Positions 1 to 10,575 of a stretch of DNA of 35,309 bases are shown piece by piece. The notes beneath the pieces are model-generated. The model was not told the DNA's origin and did no database searches. It saw only the letters and a list, made by a program, of their open reading frames with translations. Within the stretch, counting starts at the first letter, position 1; each line of letters begins with the position of its first letter. Source of the DNA: Chalciporus piperatus (Eukaryota; Basidiomycota; Agaricomycetes; Boletales; Boletaceae); contig JBBPTG010000250.1 of NCBI GenBank assembly GCA_038093975.1, positions 1 through 35,309 on the forward strand. The letters run 5' to 3'. A program made the translations under genes and the position numbers.

Positions 1-48
1 TTTTGACCCTGCTCTTCCTTCAGCGCCCAGCGTCGAGCGTCCTCCAAG

Positions 49-1147
49 ATGAGCACCAAAGCAGAGGCAGATCACTACCGTGCTCAGGACGAGGCCTCCC
101 TTGAAAAGAAGGACTCAGCCATCGTAGGCACTGACGGACTCGAATTCCCCACTGAAGAAGAGTTGGTCACTCTTCGTCGTGTGTCCGACTCAATTCCCTG
201 GGCGGCATACAGTAAATGCCTTTCTTTATGCCCTCGATATATACTTTGTTAAGGCCCTCCAACAGTGATCGCTGTTGTAGAATTGGCGGAGCGTTTCTCC
301 GTAAGTCTTTCCCCATTTCCGACCCCACGTTAACGATCTCACCTTCAAACTTTTTCCGTTTTACAGTATTATGGTATGAAAATTTGTCCCTACGAATATT
401 GTTATCTCTGTTGATGCTCGGTCATCGTGTACTATAGGCGCTAGTGCTGTCTTCGTAAGCTCGGTCCTGGCGGGTTTCTCCTAACGCTGTCAATCATGAC
501 TCCTGCTTTGACAGACGAACTTCATTCAGCAACCACTCCCGCCTGGCTCCCGAACTGGTGCCGGCGGGGCGAATGGGCAATCTGGTGCTTTTGGTGGAGG
601 TCAGCAAATGTCCACTGGATTAACCACTTTCTATCAGTTTTGGTGTGTGACATCATCTTCATCTGGGTATCTCCATACGATGTGTAATTTCCGGTTAGGT
701 CGTATATCTGTCCGATCGCTGGTGCCTACATCGCCGACTCCTACTGGGGACGCTACAAGACCATTTGCTGGAGTGTAGCTCTGGCCATGCTCGGACATGT
801 CATCATGATCATCTCTGCCATTCCTGGAGTCATTGGCGGCAGGGCTTCCATTGGGCTGTTCATCTTGTCCCTTATCATTACAGGTTCAGGAGCAGGTGGC
901 TTCAAGTCCAATATCTCACCATTGATCGCTGAGCAATATCGACAAACGAAACCATTCATTGGTCACACCAAATCTGGCGAGCGTGTCATTATCGATCCTG
1001 CTACGACTATCCTCAGGATCTACATGGTGTGTTCCTCGCTTCCAGCTCGGATGCAGTGCCTCATCCGCCCTCCTTCCTTAGTATTTCTATCTCTTTATCA
1101 ACATTGGTGCGCTCGTTGGGCAAATTGGTATGGTGTACGCAGAAAAG
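49..1147 (+). pseudogene. PTR2/POT family oligopeptide transporter, N-terminal part only
   Basis: Proton-coupled di/tripeptide transporter of the plasma membrane (POT/PTR2, MFS fold). The ATG at 49 opens a hydrophilic leader (MSTKAEADHYRAQDE), then exons 49-211, 266-300, 367-373, 438-454, 515-642, 699-1026 and 1082-1147 join in frame to 248 codons. Recognisable family blocks are IAVVELAERFSYYG (helix 1, the conserved ExxERF-type motif), FIQQPLPPGSRTGAG, GAYIADSYWGRYKTI and GSGAGGFKSNISPLIAEQY, the last being the signature of fungal PTR2. Introns are 54-66 nt with GT-AG ends. Fungal homologues run to roughly 600 residues with 12 membrane helices; only about the first five are here. After the donor at 1148 no further PTR2 exon can be found, so the gene is truncated by insertion or rearrangement. 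The identification is firm; the exact break is inferred. Confidence 0.88.
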
Positions 1148-1942
1148 GTAATGGCCTTTCCTCAATTCAGATGTCTAGTTCCCGCTTGCAGCCGGCGTTC
1201 TACCCCCATTTCCCATTCTCAACATTCCTCGACGTCTTTCCTTCGTTTCCATATATGTTCCAACCTCTTCCGCCGCACATACAGCTTTCCGTCCCCATCA
1301 CGACCCGTTCCCGTCGTTCCGTGGTATACGGAAACCACGGATCCTTTGTTTTGTTCACAGGTATCGTCCTCCGTGTCCCCGGAAACCGTTGTCCAGGTAT
1401 GATATGATTCGCTGGTAAGCTTCCTTTCCATTCCATGTTCTCTAACCTTGCTATGCGTCCTTACTGTCGCACTTTCCTTACTTTTACTCATCCTTTTCGC
1501 CTTGTCATCTATCCTGTCTATACTTAGTCCAGTACTGTCACTTAGCGTTCTGTCGCTATCAGAGTCTCGGGTATGCCCGGACTATAAAAGACTGTACTTT
1601 GCTTATTTTGAATCGACCTTTCTTTTCTCCACGCAACAACCTCTCTCTCTAAAACTCCGGAACCTTTGTCCACACTTTCCGTCCGTTCTTACCTTCGTTC
1701 CACTAGTCCTAACCGCAAGGAAGTGGTCCGGAACATCCGTTTGTTCGTACAGAACATCATTTTCCAGTTCTTCAACGGTTTGGTACGCCGGAAACGAGTC
1801 CTTTTGCTTGTCTTCATTCCCTGGAATCCCTTTAGGGTCGAACTTATCGTACCCTTCTTTATCTTTTGCTACTAACCTTCTCGGGATTTCTATTCCTACA
1901 GAGGGTTTAGCTTTCTTACAACGCCTTCATGCGGTTTCGCGT
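1148..1942. other. Unclassified pyrimidine-rich segment, possible retroelement remnant
   Basis: About 0.8 kb that breaks the PTR2 gene. The + strand is strongly T/C-rich. A TATA box (ACTATAAAAG, 1581-1590) is followed by a pyrimidine-rich leader, the layout expected of an LTR promoter, and the texture resembles the LTR at 31670. The open frames here carry no recognisable domain. No clear terminal repeats or target duplication were seen, so the LTR reading is only a suggestion. Confidence 0.3.
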
Positions 1943-2565
1943 CTATTGATTACGAGTGAACATAAGTTACAAATAGTACTTGAAGCAAAGGCTGGCACAC
2001 TTACTATTGGCATTTTCAGAAACTTGTCTATCCGAGTTTGACCCAAGTGCTTCATTATCCAGGCAGCAAGATCCCATTCTTCTTCATCGGCAAATGGTGT
2101 GTACGTGTGGATGTTGTCTTCTTGGCGCTCCTGATGATAGCTCTTGAAGGAATTTTCCGCCTGACGGAGAATAGCTCCGGCACCCTCAAATACTTCAAAA
2201 AAGTGTCCATTGGTGGTGGGATTGTCGTTTTTGTCGTTCTTTACTTGCTTCGATCGTTTGAGTGTGCGGGAGCATACTGGGGATGGTGAGCGACTGCGAG
2301 AAGGACGTGTAGGTGGCTCCCAATCTTCTAAGCCATCTGGGATGATTAACGAGTTTGGTTCCGGCATTTGTCCATGATCTTCTTCAGCTTCATCAAGGTC
2401 AAAATCTTCTGTCTCGTCAAAGACAGAGACATCGCCAAGAGTATGGGTTACCATGTCCTCCCAGCGCTGTCGACATTCTGCTCGCTGTGCAACATGTCGT
2501 TTGAGGCTGGCTAAGGTGGGCAATGTTTTGCCACAGAAGCCACAGAGATGGTCGTTGAATGGCAT
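1943..2565 (-). pseudogene. Plavaka-type transposon protein, N-terminal fragment
   Basis: The minus-strand ATG at 2563-2565 starts MPFNDHLCGFCGKTLPT. Residues about 8-31 form a C2H2/C2HC-like zinc finger (CxxC..H..C). An acidic and Ser/Pro-rich linker (RSRSRSPSP) follows, then the block PFADEEEWDLAAWIMKHLGQ and FLKMPI. That finger plus the F-A-x-x-x-E-W...FLKLPI block is typical of the large CACTA-like Plavaka proteins of Agaricomycetes. A good GTAAGT donor sits at 2004 with an AG acceptor at 1943 (62-nt intron), but reading stops about nine codons into the next exon. The DDE catalytic part, usually several hundred residues more, is absent. The fragment is the 5' end of the transposon gene abutting the unclassified segment. 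Confidence 0.68.
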
Positions 2566-2756
2566 TACGTTTAGGAGGTTGGAACGATCGGAAAAGATAA
2601 GCTTTTGTGGTGAGTCATGTGAATTATCATATCTCTATCACTTCGGCCTTGCACGGCGGGTTCCGATGATCTGCCTATTTCAACAGCGATCAACAAGCAT
2701 TTAAAGTTCTCCTTCAAGTCGTGTTGTTGACGTGTTCTTTGGTCCTCTTTTGAGGC

Positions 2757-2763
2757 TATAAAA
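2757..2763 (+). promoter_or_regulatory. TATA box upstream of the DUF6532-like gene
   Basis: TATAAAA lies 106 bp before the ATG at 2869. It sits in the divergent interval between the Plavaka fragment and the + strand gene, and a pyrimidine tract follows before the ATG. Position and sequence fit a fungal core promoter; activity is inferred. Confidence 0.45.
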
Positions 2764-2868
2764 CTCAATGGTATGTCCCGATGATGACCTCGCACCCGCT
2801 ATTTGATCTGCATTATTTTTTTTTGTGCCTAAGCTCGTCAATTCACCCTCACTCTGCTCGACTACAAG

Positions 2869-4291
2869 ATGTCTCCTCCTCCGTCCCAAAAACGACAGGT
2901 TGTGCCCGGGTCGTCACGCACATTGCAAGTGCCGGGCACTCCAAAAAATCAGGGTGGTGTAAAGCCAGTACAACGTACTCTAGCTTCAGTGGCCACCACC
3001 CCAGTTCGGAAGCCCACAACGGCCCGGGCCTCATCCGCCAAAACAGCCTCGTCCACCAAAACTCGTCAACCTGCAACCAGCCAAGTCCCCGCTGCAGCAG
3101 CCGTCTCTGCCACGGTCTCTAGTAGTCGCCAGGCTAGTATTCGTAACCGCCGTCCCACTGACAAGGAAAATTACTGTCGTAAGCCCCCCCTCCGACTCAT
3201 ATGATGATAAGTCCTAATAATGTCTTGGGCTTTCAGGTGATGAAGCTACAGAGGTAACTTCTCGCCACGAAGAAAGGGACAAGCGGATGCAAGAGAAGGC
3301 CCGCAAAAATTTGCACTCCGCATATCGTGAAAATCCGGAGGAGTTCGATGAAGAACCTGAAGAGTTACATAGTGATGCTGATCTTGACGAAGAAACCATG
3401 GTACGGCCTGAGAATCTACTATCCATGCTTCACCAGGACTAACCTTCAACAATATTTTCAGTTTGTCGACCGTGAAGTAACTTCAAGATTGTCAAAAAAA
3501 AATCTTCAATTCAGTTCATCAAAGGTGCCACCATCGGCAAAGCCAGTCCACCAAGTCCATAGTCGAGATGGAAGATACCACGAGGATGAAACTAACGAAG
3601 GGCATAAGTCATGTTTTGTTCTATGTTACTGTTCAGTAGGTAATTAACATATTTTCCTTCAACATGATGAAGAACTCGACTCAGAGAATGAGCAAGAGAA
3701 CATCGAACAGGAGGACACGGTCACGATCTCGAAGAACAAGGGTACCAAACGTGATCGTGATGATGGTATGCCTGCCCCGAATGATGCCATAGTTGCCAAG
3801 GTTCGGAAGACCAAGGATGCGTCGATGCCAGGCCATGGTCAAACACACAAAGCCACTGATTCCCCGGGGCCGCATAAAGCCACTGACGCCCCCGTAAAGC
3901 TGCCGACTATGACCCGGTGACTCGTGAGGTGCTCAACACCACAAGTTCACGCTATCGTTCTTTGGTGTGCACAAAGGCTCCATTTCCAGCATCAGCATTG
4001 GAAGAGTCACAATTGGCACAAGACGCATGGAAGATTACGTGCAAACAGAGGAGGATTCAAGTTCAGCTTACCCCGGGATTATTGAATCTGGTAAGTCTTT
4101 TTCGTTGGACGTACCGAGTTCCACTAATAAACGGCGAACGCCGGCCCGGGTACTACCTCTTACTAGGTACTCAAACGCACTTCACAAGTACGCGGTGAGC
4201 TCAAAACGAAGGTCCGGGGACTAGTCGGTCCGTTCTTTGGATTCTGTGCAAGCGAAGCTAGGGAGCTCATCAAGCGAAACCGGGATCGAGC
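2869..4291 (+). pseudogene. DUF6532-like gene, 5' half (split by the hAT insertion)
   Basis: ATG at 2869 begins MSPPPSQKRQVVPGSS, a basic, Ser/Thr/Pro-rich low-complexity N-terminus. Exons 2869-3178 and 3237-3400 join cleanly to an exon starting at 3462; an acidic Lys/Glu region follows (about 3666-3900). The conserved core starts near 3900: AFP-type block TKAPFPASALEESQLAQDAW, then ITCKQRRIQVQLTP. An intron (donor about 4091, acceptor about 4167) leads to SQVRGELKTKVRGLVGPFFGF and ARELIKRNRDRA. This order matches DUF6532 proteins, which are abundant and of unknown function in Agaricomycetes. Acceptor choice near 3666 and the frame near 3895 are unclear. The open frame runs straight into the hAT target duplication at 4284-4291 and resumes at 12123. 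Confidence 0.7.
4284..4291. repeat. Left 8-bp target site duplication of the hAT element
   Basis: GATCGAGC, identical to 12123-12130. Eight bases is the standard hAT duplication length. It lies within the coding exon of the DUF6532-like gene. Confidence 0.92.
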
Positions 4292-5228
4292 TAGTGTTGC
4301 TGCAACTCCGGCTTTTGAGTGACTCCGAGCCAAAACCAGCAATAGCTTTAGCCGAGCCCCACATAGCCGAGCCGCGGCAAACGCTGTGCACGGGCTCAAC
4401 TTCCCAGGCTTCAAATCTCAACTGCAAGCTGGCTCGAATCACGAATGCTCAGCGCTCGGCGTCCAGTATCTGAGACAACCTCCAGGGCCTCATTGTCGCT
4501 GTCTCGTCGATTCAATCTTGCCGTGGTGCAATCCATGCCGCCACCCAATCCATACCGCTGGCCCGCTGCCCAATACATACCGCTGCCCAATACATGCCGC
4601 TGCCGTTTGCAAAGTACGACAAGATGCCATCAAGACGCCATCAACCAGCCGCCGAATAAGTTGGCAAACTCGCAGAGTTGCTCTTTGGTCACCCGACTCA
4701 TTTTATGCCAAGGCATGTTGTTCAGCCGGCCCGCCCACACCCTCCATGAGAGTCTGAGACCCATTCCCTAGTTCCAATAGTCATCATCAATAACCAGCAA
4801 TTGATCCGCAGGTTCCTTGTCGGACTGTTGCCAGTGCTTCGCGACGTTCTACCGTTGCATGGTTGCACATTATAAAGTACTATGGCCTTTACGGCCTCTA
4901 CGACCTGCTGTGGGGCACTCTTCTTAGTTCTTATATGTCATTGTGCCGACTCGTTATCAGCTTTGATCCCACAGGTATTTCATGGCCTTTCACTGGCTCC
5001 TCATGCCTTTCAATTTTGCATCTACTGTGGTCTCGTTCTGCTGTGTTGTTTGCCCTATGATGAATATCCGCTGTTCAGGCTTAGCACCTGATGTAATCCG
5101 ATATCTTTTCATGTTCCTTATGGCTTGATTGGCATTGTTTCAGGTTGTCTGAGAACCCCCACTACTCCTGTGAAGTTGCCAACAGACTCCTCAGACATCT
5201 ATCTTCTCTCTCACTCAGACTCTCTGAG
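4292..5228. other. hAT left terminus: TIR, subterminal motifs, 5' leader
   Basis: The 9-bp TIR is at 4292-4300. Between about 4318 and 4470 there are many short GAGCC/GCCGAG/GGCTC motifs in both orientations, as in hAT transposase-binding subterminal regions. Near 4543-4610 the phrase CCAATCCATACCGCTG/CCAATACATACCGCTGC recurs in short tandem form. From 4860 to 5228 no domain-bearing frame is seen; this is taken as promoter and leader of the next gene. Confidence 0.6.
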
Positions 5229-6797
5229 ATGTGCCCTGCACTCACCCTCTCTGAAACTTTGAGTGCAATGCCCACTGTGTTGTATAAGAAGAGGCTCCCA
5301 ACCCTAGGCCACTCTAACTACACCACAACCTCGAGTCGCTCTAGAAACTCGTCACAAGCTTCTTTTCCTGATCCCAGAGCTACATCTACACAATTAACAG
5401 CTGATCGAGCGCAGACGGAGGAGCCTAAAAAGCCTCACATCACGGCCAATGCCCTTGTCGATGATACCACGCCACGCGAGAAAGCCACGAGGCCGACGCC
5501 TAACATTAGCGACACAACACCCCTCTCTACTCCTCTCACTACCAAGCAAGCTTCAACAATCGACCCAGATCATTGCCTTGCAATCATTCAAGCACTTCAA
5601 GGTTCATTCTTTGAGATCCAGGTCAGTGAACTCCAGGGTGTCATCGTTACGCCATCTAATCATTTTCACAGACATTCAGTGACGTTACACCTGAAGAGTT
5701 CCAATACATAACCTACGAGCGAAGATATTATCGATACCCCAAGCAAGTTCTCATCGTATCGCTTAACTACGACTCTAACCAATCGTTTCCCACAGACTCC
5801 TCTACAACCCTTATCTTCGTCAGATCACCGCAATAGCTCCCCGTGACGCTCATGAACGCCCCATCGCGTTTCTCACAAACTGTTCTAGCACTTTGATAGC
5901 CCCCTACCACCATCATCGTGTCTCCCTACTTATCAAACACAACTCCGTGATTGAAGGTCCAGAGCCAGGTGATATCGTCGTTCCGGATTTCCGTCTTGAC
6001 ATCAGACCAAGGTACAATCGCTTTGAATTCGAGTCGCCCGTCTGGATTGCGGAATGTGGCTTTAGTCAAACCCGCACTGAGATGGAATGCCAGCTGAAGA
6101 AGGCCGTAGTGTTGGCCCCCGAAATAGACACCGCACTTATGATTTCTCTCCGCGAGGCAACCCCCAAGCTTCCACAACGAGATGAGGATCATCCTCTATT
6201 CACTCGACCACCACTCCCACGAACGGCATTCTTACCAGTTGTGTTGCCTGATGAAGCAATCTCAAGCTTACACCCCGTCTTCGTCGAAGGTGTAACCTGG
6301 GTTGACATCAAGGCGGTCAACATCTTCGTGTTCCTTCGTGGGGACGATGGCAATTTCAATTTCAGTTTAAGTCAGGACAACCAGTTCGCTGCACAGGGGG
6401 TGAGCTTGTCGAGTATTTAAAAATCCACATGCTGATTATTTCCCTTCAGACAATCCACCCTGGAATGTCAATGCAGCGTGTCACGGAGTTGCTCAACATC
6501 GCCTCCAGACGGCTTCTTAATCGCATAGCTGACACGATGGAAGCAAACCGTGACGACGACCACACCAGAATCCACCTCCTTCGTACTGCAGCGGAGACCA
6601 TCACATTCCCCGTCGATTGGTCCCTCTTACTGGATGAAATTCAATTCTCGTTGTACAACACCTCCTGGTCCCGTTACCTTTCTTGCCTGCGTGAAGAAAA
6701 TGCGTTCAAGCGGAAGGTGTCATCCTCTAGGTCAGAACCCGGCCCTTCAAACAAACGGCTTGCCCCTTCCGGACAACCCTCGAACCCAGATAACTGA
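5229..6797 (+). CDS. hAT cargo protein, possible Uma2/PD-(D/E)XK-like fold
   Basis: Exons 5229-5621, 5672-5742, 5796-6399 and 6450-6797 join with no stop to 471 codons; an ATG at 5268 would give 458. The second intron is GC-AG (AA|GCAAGT at 5743), required to keep frame. The first ~125 residues are Ser/Thr/Pro-rich and disordered-looking. A compact middle has LLYNPYLRQITAIAPRDAHE, VVPDFRLDIRP (Asp219) and WIAECGFSQTRTEMECQLKK (Glu241, Lys256/257), which resembles the PD...E...K layout of Uma2-like restriction-endonuclease folds; the usual E-x-K is E-C-G, with lysines 15 residues on. The C-terminus ends in a basic Ser-rich tail (KRKVSSSRS...KRLAP), possibly nuclear. I do not recognise a named family with certainty; the nuclease idea is inference. 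It lies 5' of the transposase, same strand, and appears intact although the transposase is not. Confidence 0.68.
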
Positions 6798-7208
6798 GGT
6801 AAGTAGGTCTGCGGAGAATCTAGGCCACGGAACAATGAATTGAAACATCATAGATGGGGTAAACATTGCATTCGATCGCCCTCCTGAGTTTCCCATGGAG
6901 AAGCAAGAGTGTGGAGCATATGTGATGACCCTGTAGGGTCCTAGGGATAGCACGAACACCAGGTTTCTGCATTCGGCAATGTTCTAATTGGTCTGTTTTC
7001 TTGAGTCATTCTCTGTATTACCATAACAAATTTCATTCGGATAACCACTTCGATTGTTGTTTTTTGAGTCATAGACTCATAGGTCCGAATGGCGCGAATT
7101 GACAAAGAGGCTCCTGGCAGTGCCAGTGCCGAGTTAAAAGCCAGCTAACTCGTTTTTAGACCCCAAGTCAGTTCTCCACTTTCCAGGCTGCTCACTTCCC
7201 CATCATTC
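6798..7208. promoter_or_regulatory. Intergenic region upstream of transposase with paired TGASTCA sites
   Basis: No coding frame is supported in these 411 bp. Two TGAGTCA sites (Gcn4/AP-1 bZIP consensus) are at 7012-7018 and 7065-7071, the second followed at once by a mirror half (TAGACTCA). They lie 138-197 bp before the transposase ATG at 7209. Use as upstream activation sites is inference. Confidence 0.4.
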
Positions 7209-10200
7209 ATGGTTACAACTCGTGCGCCTCGTCGTCCTCTCAAACCTGCCACTCAGTCGTCTGAACCAAATGCACCTAGCGGTGTCCAACCTCGGCGTGG
7301 AAGCTCTCGAAGCCAACCCCGCAGCCGTTCTGGTTCAGCGTCTGGCGCTCGTTCAAACAGCTCAACGATATCCAGTGGCTCCTCTGAGTCAACTCCCGTC
7401 GCTCCCCATCGCATGGAGCCTGTTTCAGAGGAAGAGATTGACATGGACGAGGCCACAGGTTCTGATACCGAGTCCAATGAGGGACATGCGCATGATACTG
7501 GCGATGTGATGCCGACGAGCTCAGCCACAGACCCGCTGTGCAACATAGAAGAGCACGAGAAAGTCCCAACTACGGCGGATATCTGACATTTCTTTGAGAA
7601 GACTCCCGACGGTACTGTATGTAGATACTGCAAGTAAGTGCTCTTTCTCTATTGCTGCCTGGTACACTCGCTGATCATAATGTATTGCTCTAGGAAGCTT
7701 CATGATGCAGATCCCGTTGCCTGGGCACGGATGTACTCTAGTAAACGAGATCACACGTTCCAATACTCCCGGAACACTGGAACGTCAGCGCTGCAAGGCC
7801 ATCTAGATCGTCGCCACCTCCTTGAATATATCGCCCTTGCGGAAGCAAACGGATGGAAAATTTGGCTGGAAAGTGTCAAAGGTGCGATGGCTCGCGGGTA
7901 CACTTTAAGCGAAATTCGGGGGGCATTGGCGGACGGTGGATCTCTCGCATCCCTTCCTCCTCGTCAATCAGCGACTTCTTCGGAAAGTAGCGCAGGTCAT
8001 AGCGGACGCGGGTCGGTCCCTGCTTTTTCGTTGGAGGAGTTACATAAACACCTTGTAGCGTTCATCGTTGCAGACGATCAGGTATTTGTTCCCATAATCA
8101 ATTTAATCCTACTCCCTGATGTTCAATCGGACAGTCTCTCAATGCCGTCGAATGTCCGGAATTTCATGCTCTCCTCCTCCTCCTTCGTCAAGATCTCAAG
8201 AACTCTCAAATTCCTCATCGTACGAAGATCCGCGAACATATCATCAGCGCATGGCAAAAATACTTCGCCGTCTTGCAGGCCGACCTGGTGGTATACTCTT
8301 TCCCCTGATTGATCTATTGACATCGCTCTTACCCTATGTTTTTCAGAACTTCCTTGGGCGTGTCTCATTTACGTCTGATATATGGTCGAACGACAATCGA
8401 CGCTCTGTCCTGGCGGTCACCGCCCACTGGATCGCGGAAGAACCCGGAACGAAGATGTTGAAATTGCGTTTGGCATTAATAGCATTTCATCGTATACGTG
8501 GACACCATACCGGTTTAGCACTCGCACGGACAATCCTTTATCTCTTAGATCAGGCCAAGGTCACAGCAAAGGTAAACACTGGTCAGCCTGTCATCGATGA
8601 GACAATCCGCTCACAAGTTCCACTTTGATAGGTTGGGCATTTTAACATGGACAATGCGAGCAACAACAAGACCTGTGTACAAGAACTCGAAAACCTGCTT
8701 CACGAGCGTGACGTGGAATTTAATGTACTCGACCGCCTTATCATGTGTTTCCCCCACATCATGCATATTTGCGTGACCCACGTCATCAACAGCTTCACAG
8801 ATGCTGAACTTACCACCATCGCCGAAGCATGGATCGATGCGTTCCCTGACGGAGCAGAGCGCGAAGCGTATGCAAAGGCCGTCAGATCGGATCCCGTCGC
8901 AATGGGCTGCACCATCGTCCGGGTCATTTGTGCGTCAGGCCTACGACATGATGAATTCATGGATACCGTCAAAACAGGTAACTTGAAAAGTTGGTTCAAA
9001 GGTCCTTCAAACGAGGCAGAACATGTTCCTGAGCTAGAGCTCTTGCGTGATGTCGATACGTGATGGGACTCCACCTTTGCAATGATCAACCGTCTTCGTG
9101 CTTTGCGTTGAGCAACGGTTCATGAACACATACAGTTTGATTGACTAATGTCCGTTTCAAGGCCATCAACTACTTCCTCTTGCTCCCCAATCAGAGGGAG
9201 CTCGAAAAATACAAATTATCTGAGCTACAGTGGTTGGTCCTCCGGGATTTCGAGTCCATTCTCCAGGTGAGAGTCACTGACCACGCGAATATGAGACCCA
9301 CTGCTCACAAATAGTCCAATTGGCAATAGGTCCCCCACACTGTCCAACAACACATGTCAAGCGAAAATTTGCCTCGTCTGGGGAGCACTGTTCCTTGCTT
9401 CGAGTTGTTCATGTCCGCATGGGAGGCGTTACGGCTTGCAAATCCTCGTGTGAAGCTGTCAATCAATATCGGCCTTGAATGGGCGACCAAATACTACAAG
9501 CGCATGGACAACACGCGGGCCTATGTCGTCGCTATGTGTAAGCCGTTCCCCTGCTCATGGTTGTGAGATTTGGACTAATCTACTGTATCAGTCGTTGATC
9601 CGGCTATTCGTATGTCGTGGATTACAAACTACTGGGATGATGAATACGCCGCATCAGCTGAGAAAACGATCTTAGAATTGGTAAGTAGATGTCACCTCGA
9701 CAACATGAAACAATGGAATGTATTTGTACTAACGTTAGGAATAGATGGAAGAGTACCGACAGAAGATCTCAATGCCCAGCGGACCAGCACAGAAACAGGC
9801 TAAACCGGTTCACACCATTGACTCGCTGGCGGTGCGCTTCGGCCTCAAGGAGATGTCCATTGGGAGGCAGCCTCAGGGCTCAACGATGGTATCCGACGAA
9901 TACCTCTCATACGTCAACGGAGATCTTTGGGAGGAGGACTCGAACCCTTTGAGGTTTTGGGAGGCAAGTATATTCATGGTCAATCCTTTCCATACTGATG
10001 ACAACTTACAGAGCAAACACAAGAGTTACCCCATTATCTTTGCCGTTGCTATGGACTACCTTCCCATTCAGGCCTCGGCCGTTCCCTGTGAACGGGTCTT
10101 TTCTTCGAGCGCGGAGACTGACACCAAAAAACGCAACCGAATTAGCCCGACGCTCATGGAAGCCCTTCAGATGTTGAAATATGACTTCAGGAAGAGTCGC

Positions 10201-10392
10201 CTCTCGTTCACGGAGGGAACACAACTTGACCAACGCGCTCTGCTTGAGGATGAACCTGATGAACAAGGGTCATATGCTGGTGGTATTGGCTTGGGTCAGC
10301 CAGAGGTTATAGATGATCTTATTTGGTGCGCCAGTCAGGAGGAAGGGGACCAGCTGGAGAGCGACTTCGTCTTTGTTGATTTGGATTCCTGA
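7209..10392 (+). pseudogene. hAT family transposase, inactivated by TGA stops
   Basis: Ten exons are traceable: 7209-7633, 7694-8081, 8135-8290, 8347-8571, 8632-9106, 9162-9266, 9330-9537, 9592-9680, 9745-9963 and 10012-10392. After a disordered N-terminus comes a BED-like finger start (HFFEKTPDGTVCRYCK, then ...LQGHLDRRH), then the RNase H-like core with FTSDIWSND and HFNMDNASNN, WDSTF, and the C-terminal hAT dimerisation region SYPIIFAVAMDYLPIQ / ASAVPCERVFSSSAETDTKK. Two in-frame TGA codons break it: 7584-7586 (before HFFEK) and 9061-9063 (before WDSTF), each where homologues carry Arg. A third TGA at 9109-9111 lies in a likely intron (branch-like CTAAT, acceptor 9161) whose donor seems to have lost a base. 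The last intron (9964-10011) is GC-AG and a multiple of three. Function would be cut-and-paste transposition of this element in the nucleus. Confidence 0.9.
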
Positions 10393-10494
10393 CTCAATAT
10401 GTCCGCGGACTATCACATGTTTCGTTAATTCTTGTTCTTGATCCCTGATATTCCATATATGATGCATAACAATTCATCTCCCTTTGCGCGTGTC

Positions 10495-10501
10495 TGACTC
10501 A
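10495..10501. promoter_or_regulatory. TGACTCA site upstream of the pseudokinase gene
   Basis: A perfect Gcn4/AP-1-type heptamer 75 bp before the ATG at 10576, in the 183-bp gap after the transposase stop. It parallels the two TGAGTCA sites before the transposase. Role inferred. Confidence 0.3.
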
Positions 10502-10575
10502 TTATGAGATTCTCACGTTCAACCCCAACTGTTTCACCAACACTGTTTCACCAAGACTTCAAGCTTCAAGTTATC

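Noticed and set aside
1448..2041. A 197-codon hydrophobic Leu/Ser-rich frame
   Set aside because: It is the translation of pyrimidine-rich DNA (Leu, Ser, Phe, Pro codons) and ends inside the antisense Plavaka fragment.
4386..4771. Overlapping + strand frames (123 and 108 codons) in the hAT left terminus
   Set aside because: No domain, no matching splice context, and they lie over subterminal repeat motifs.
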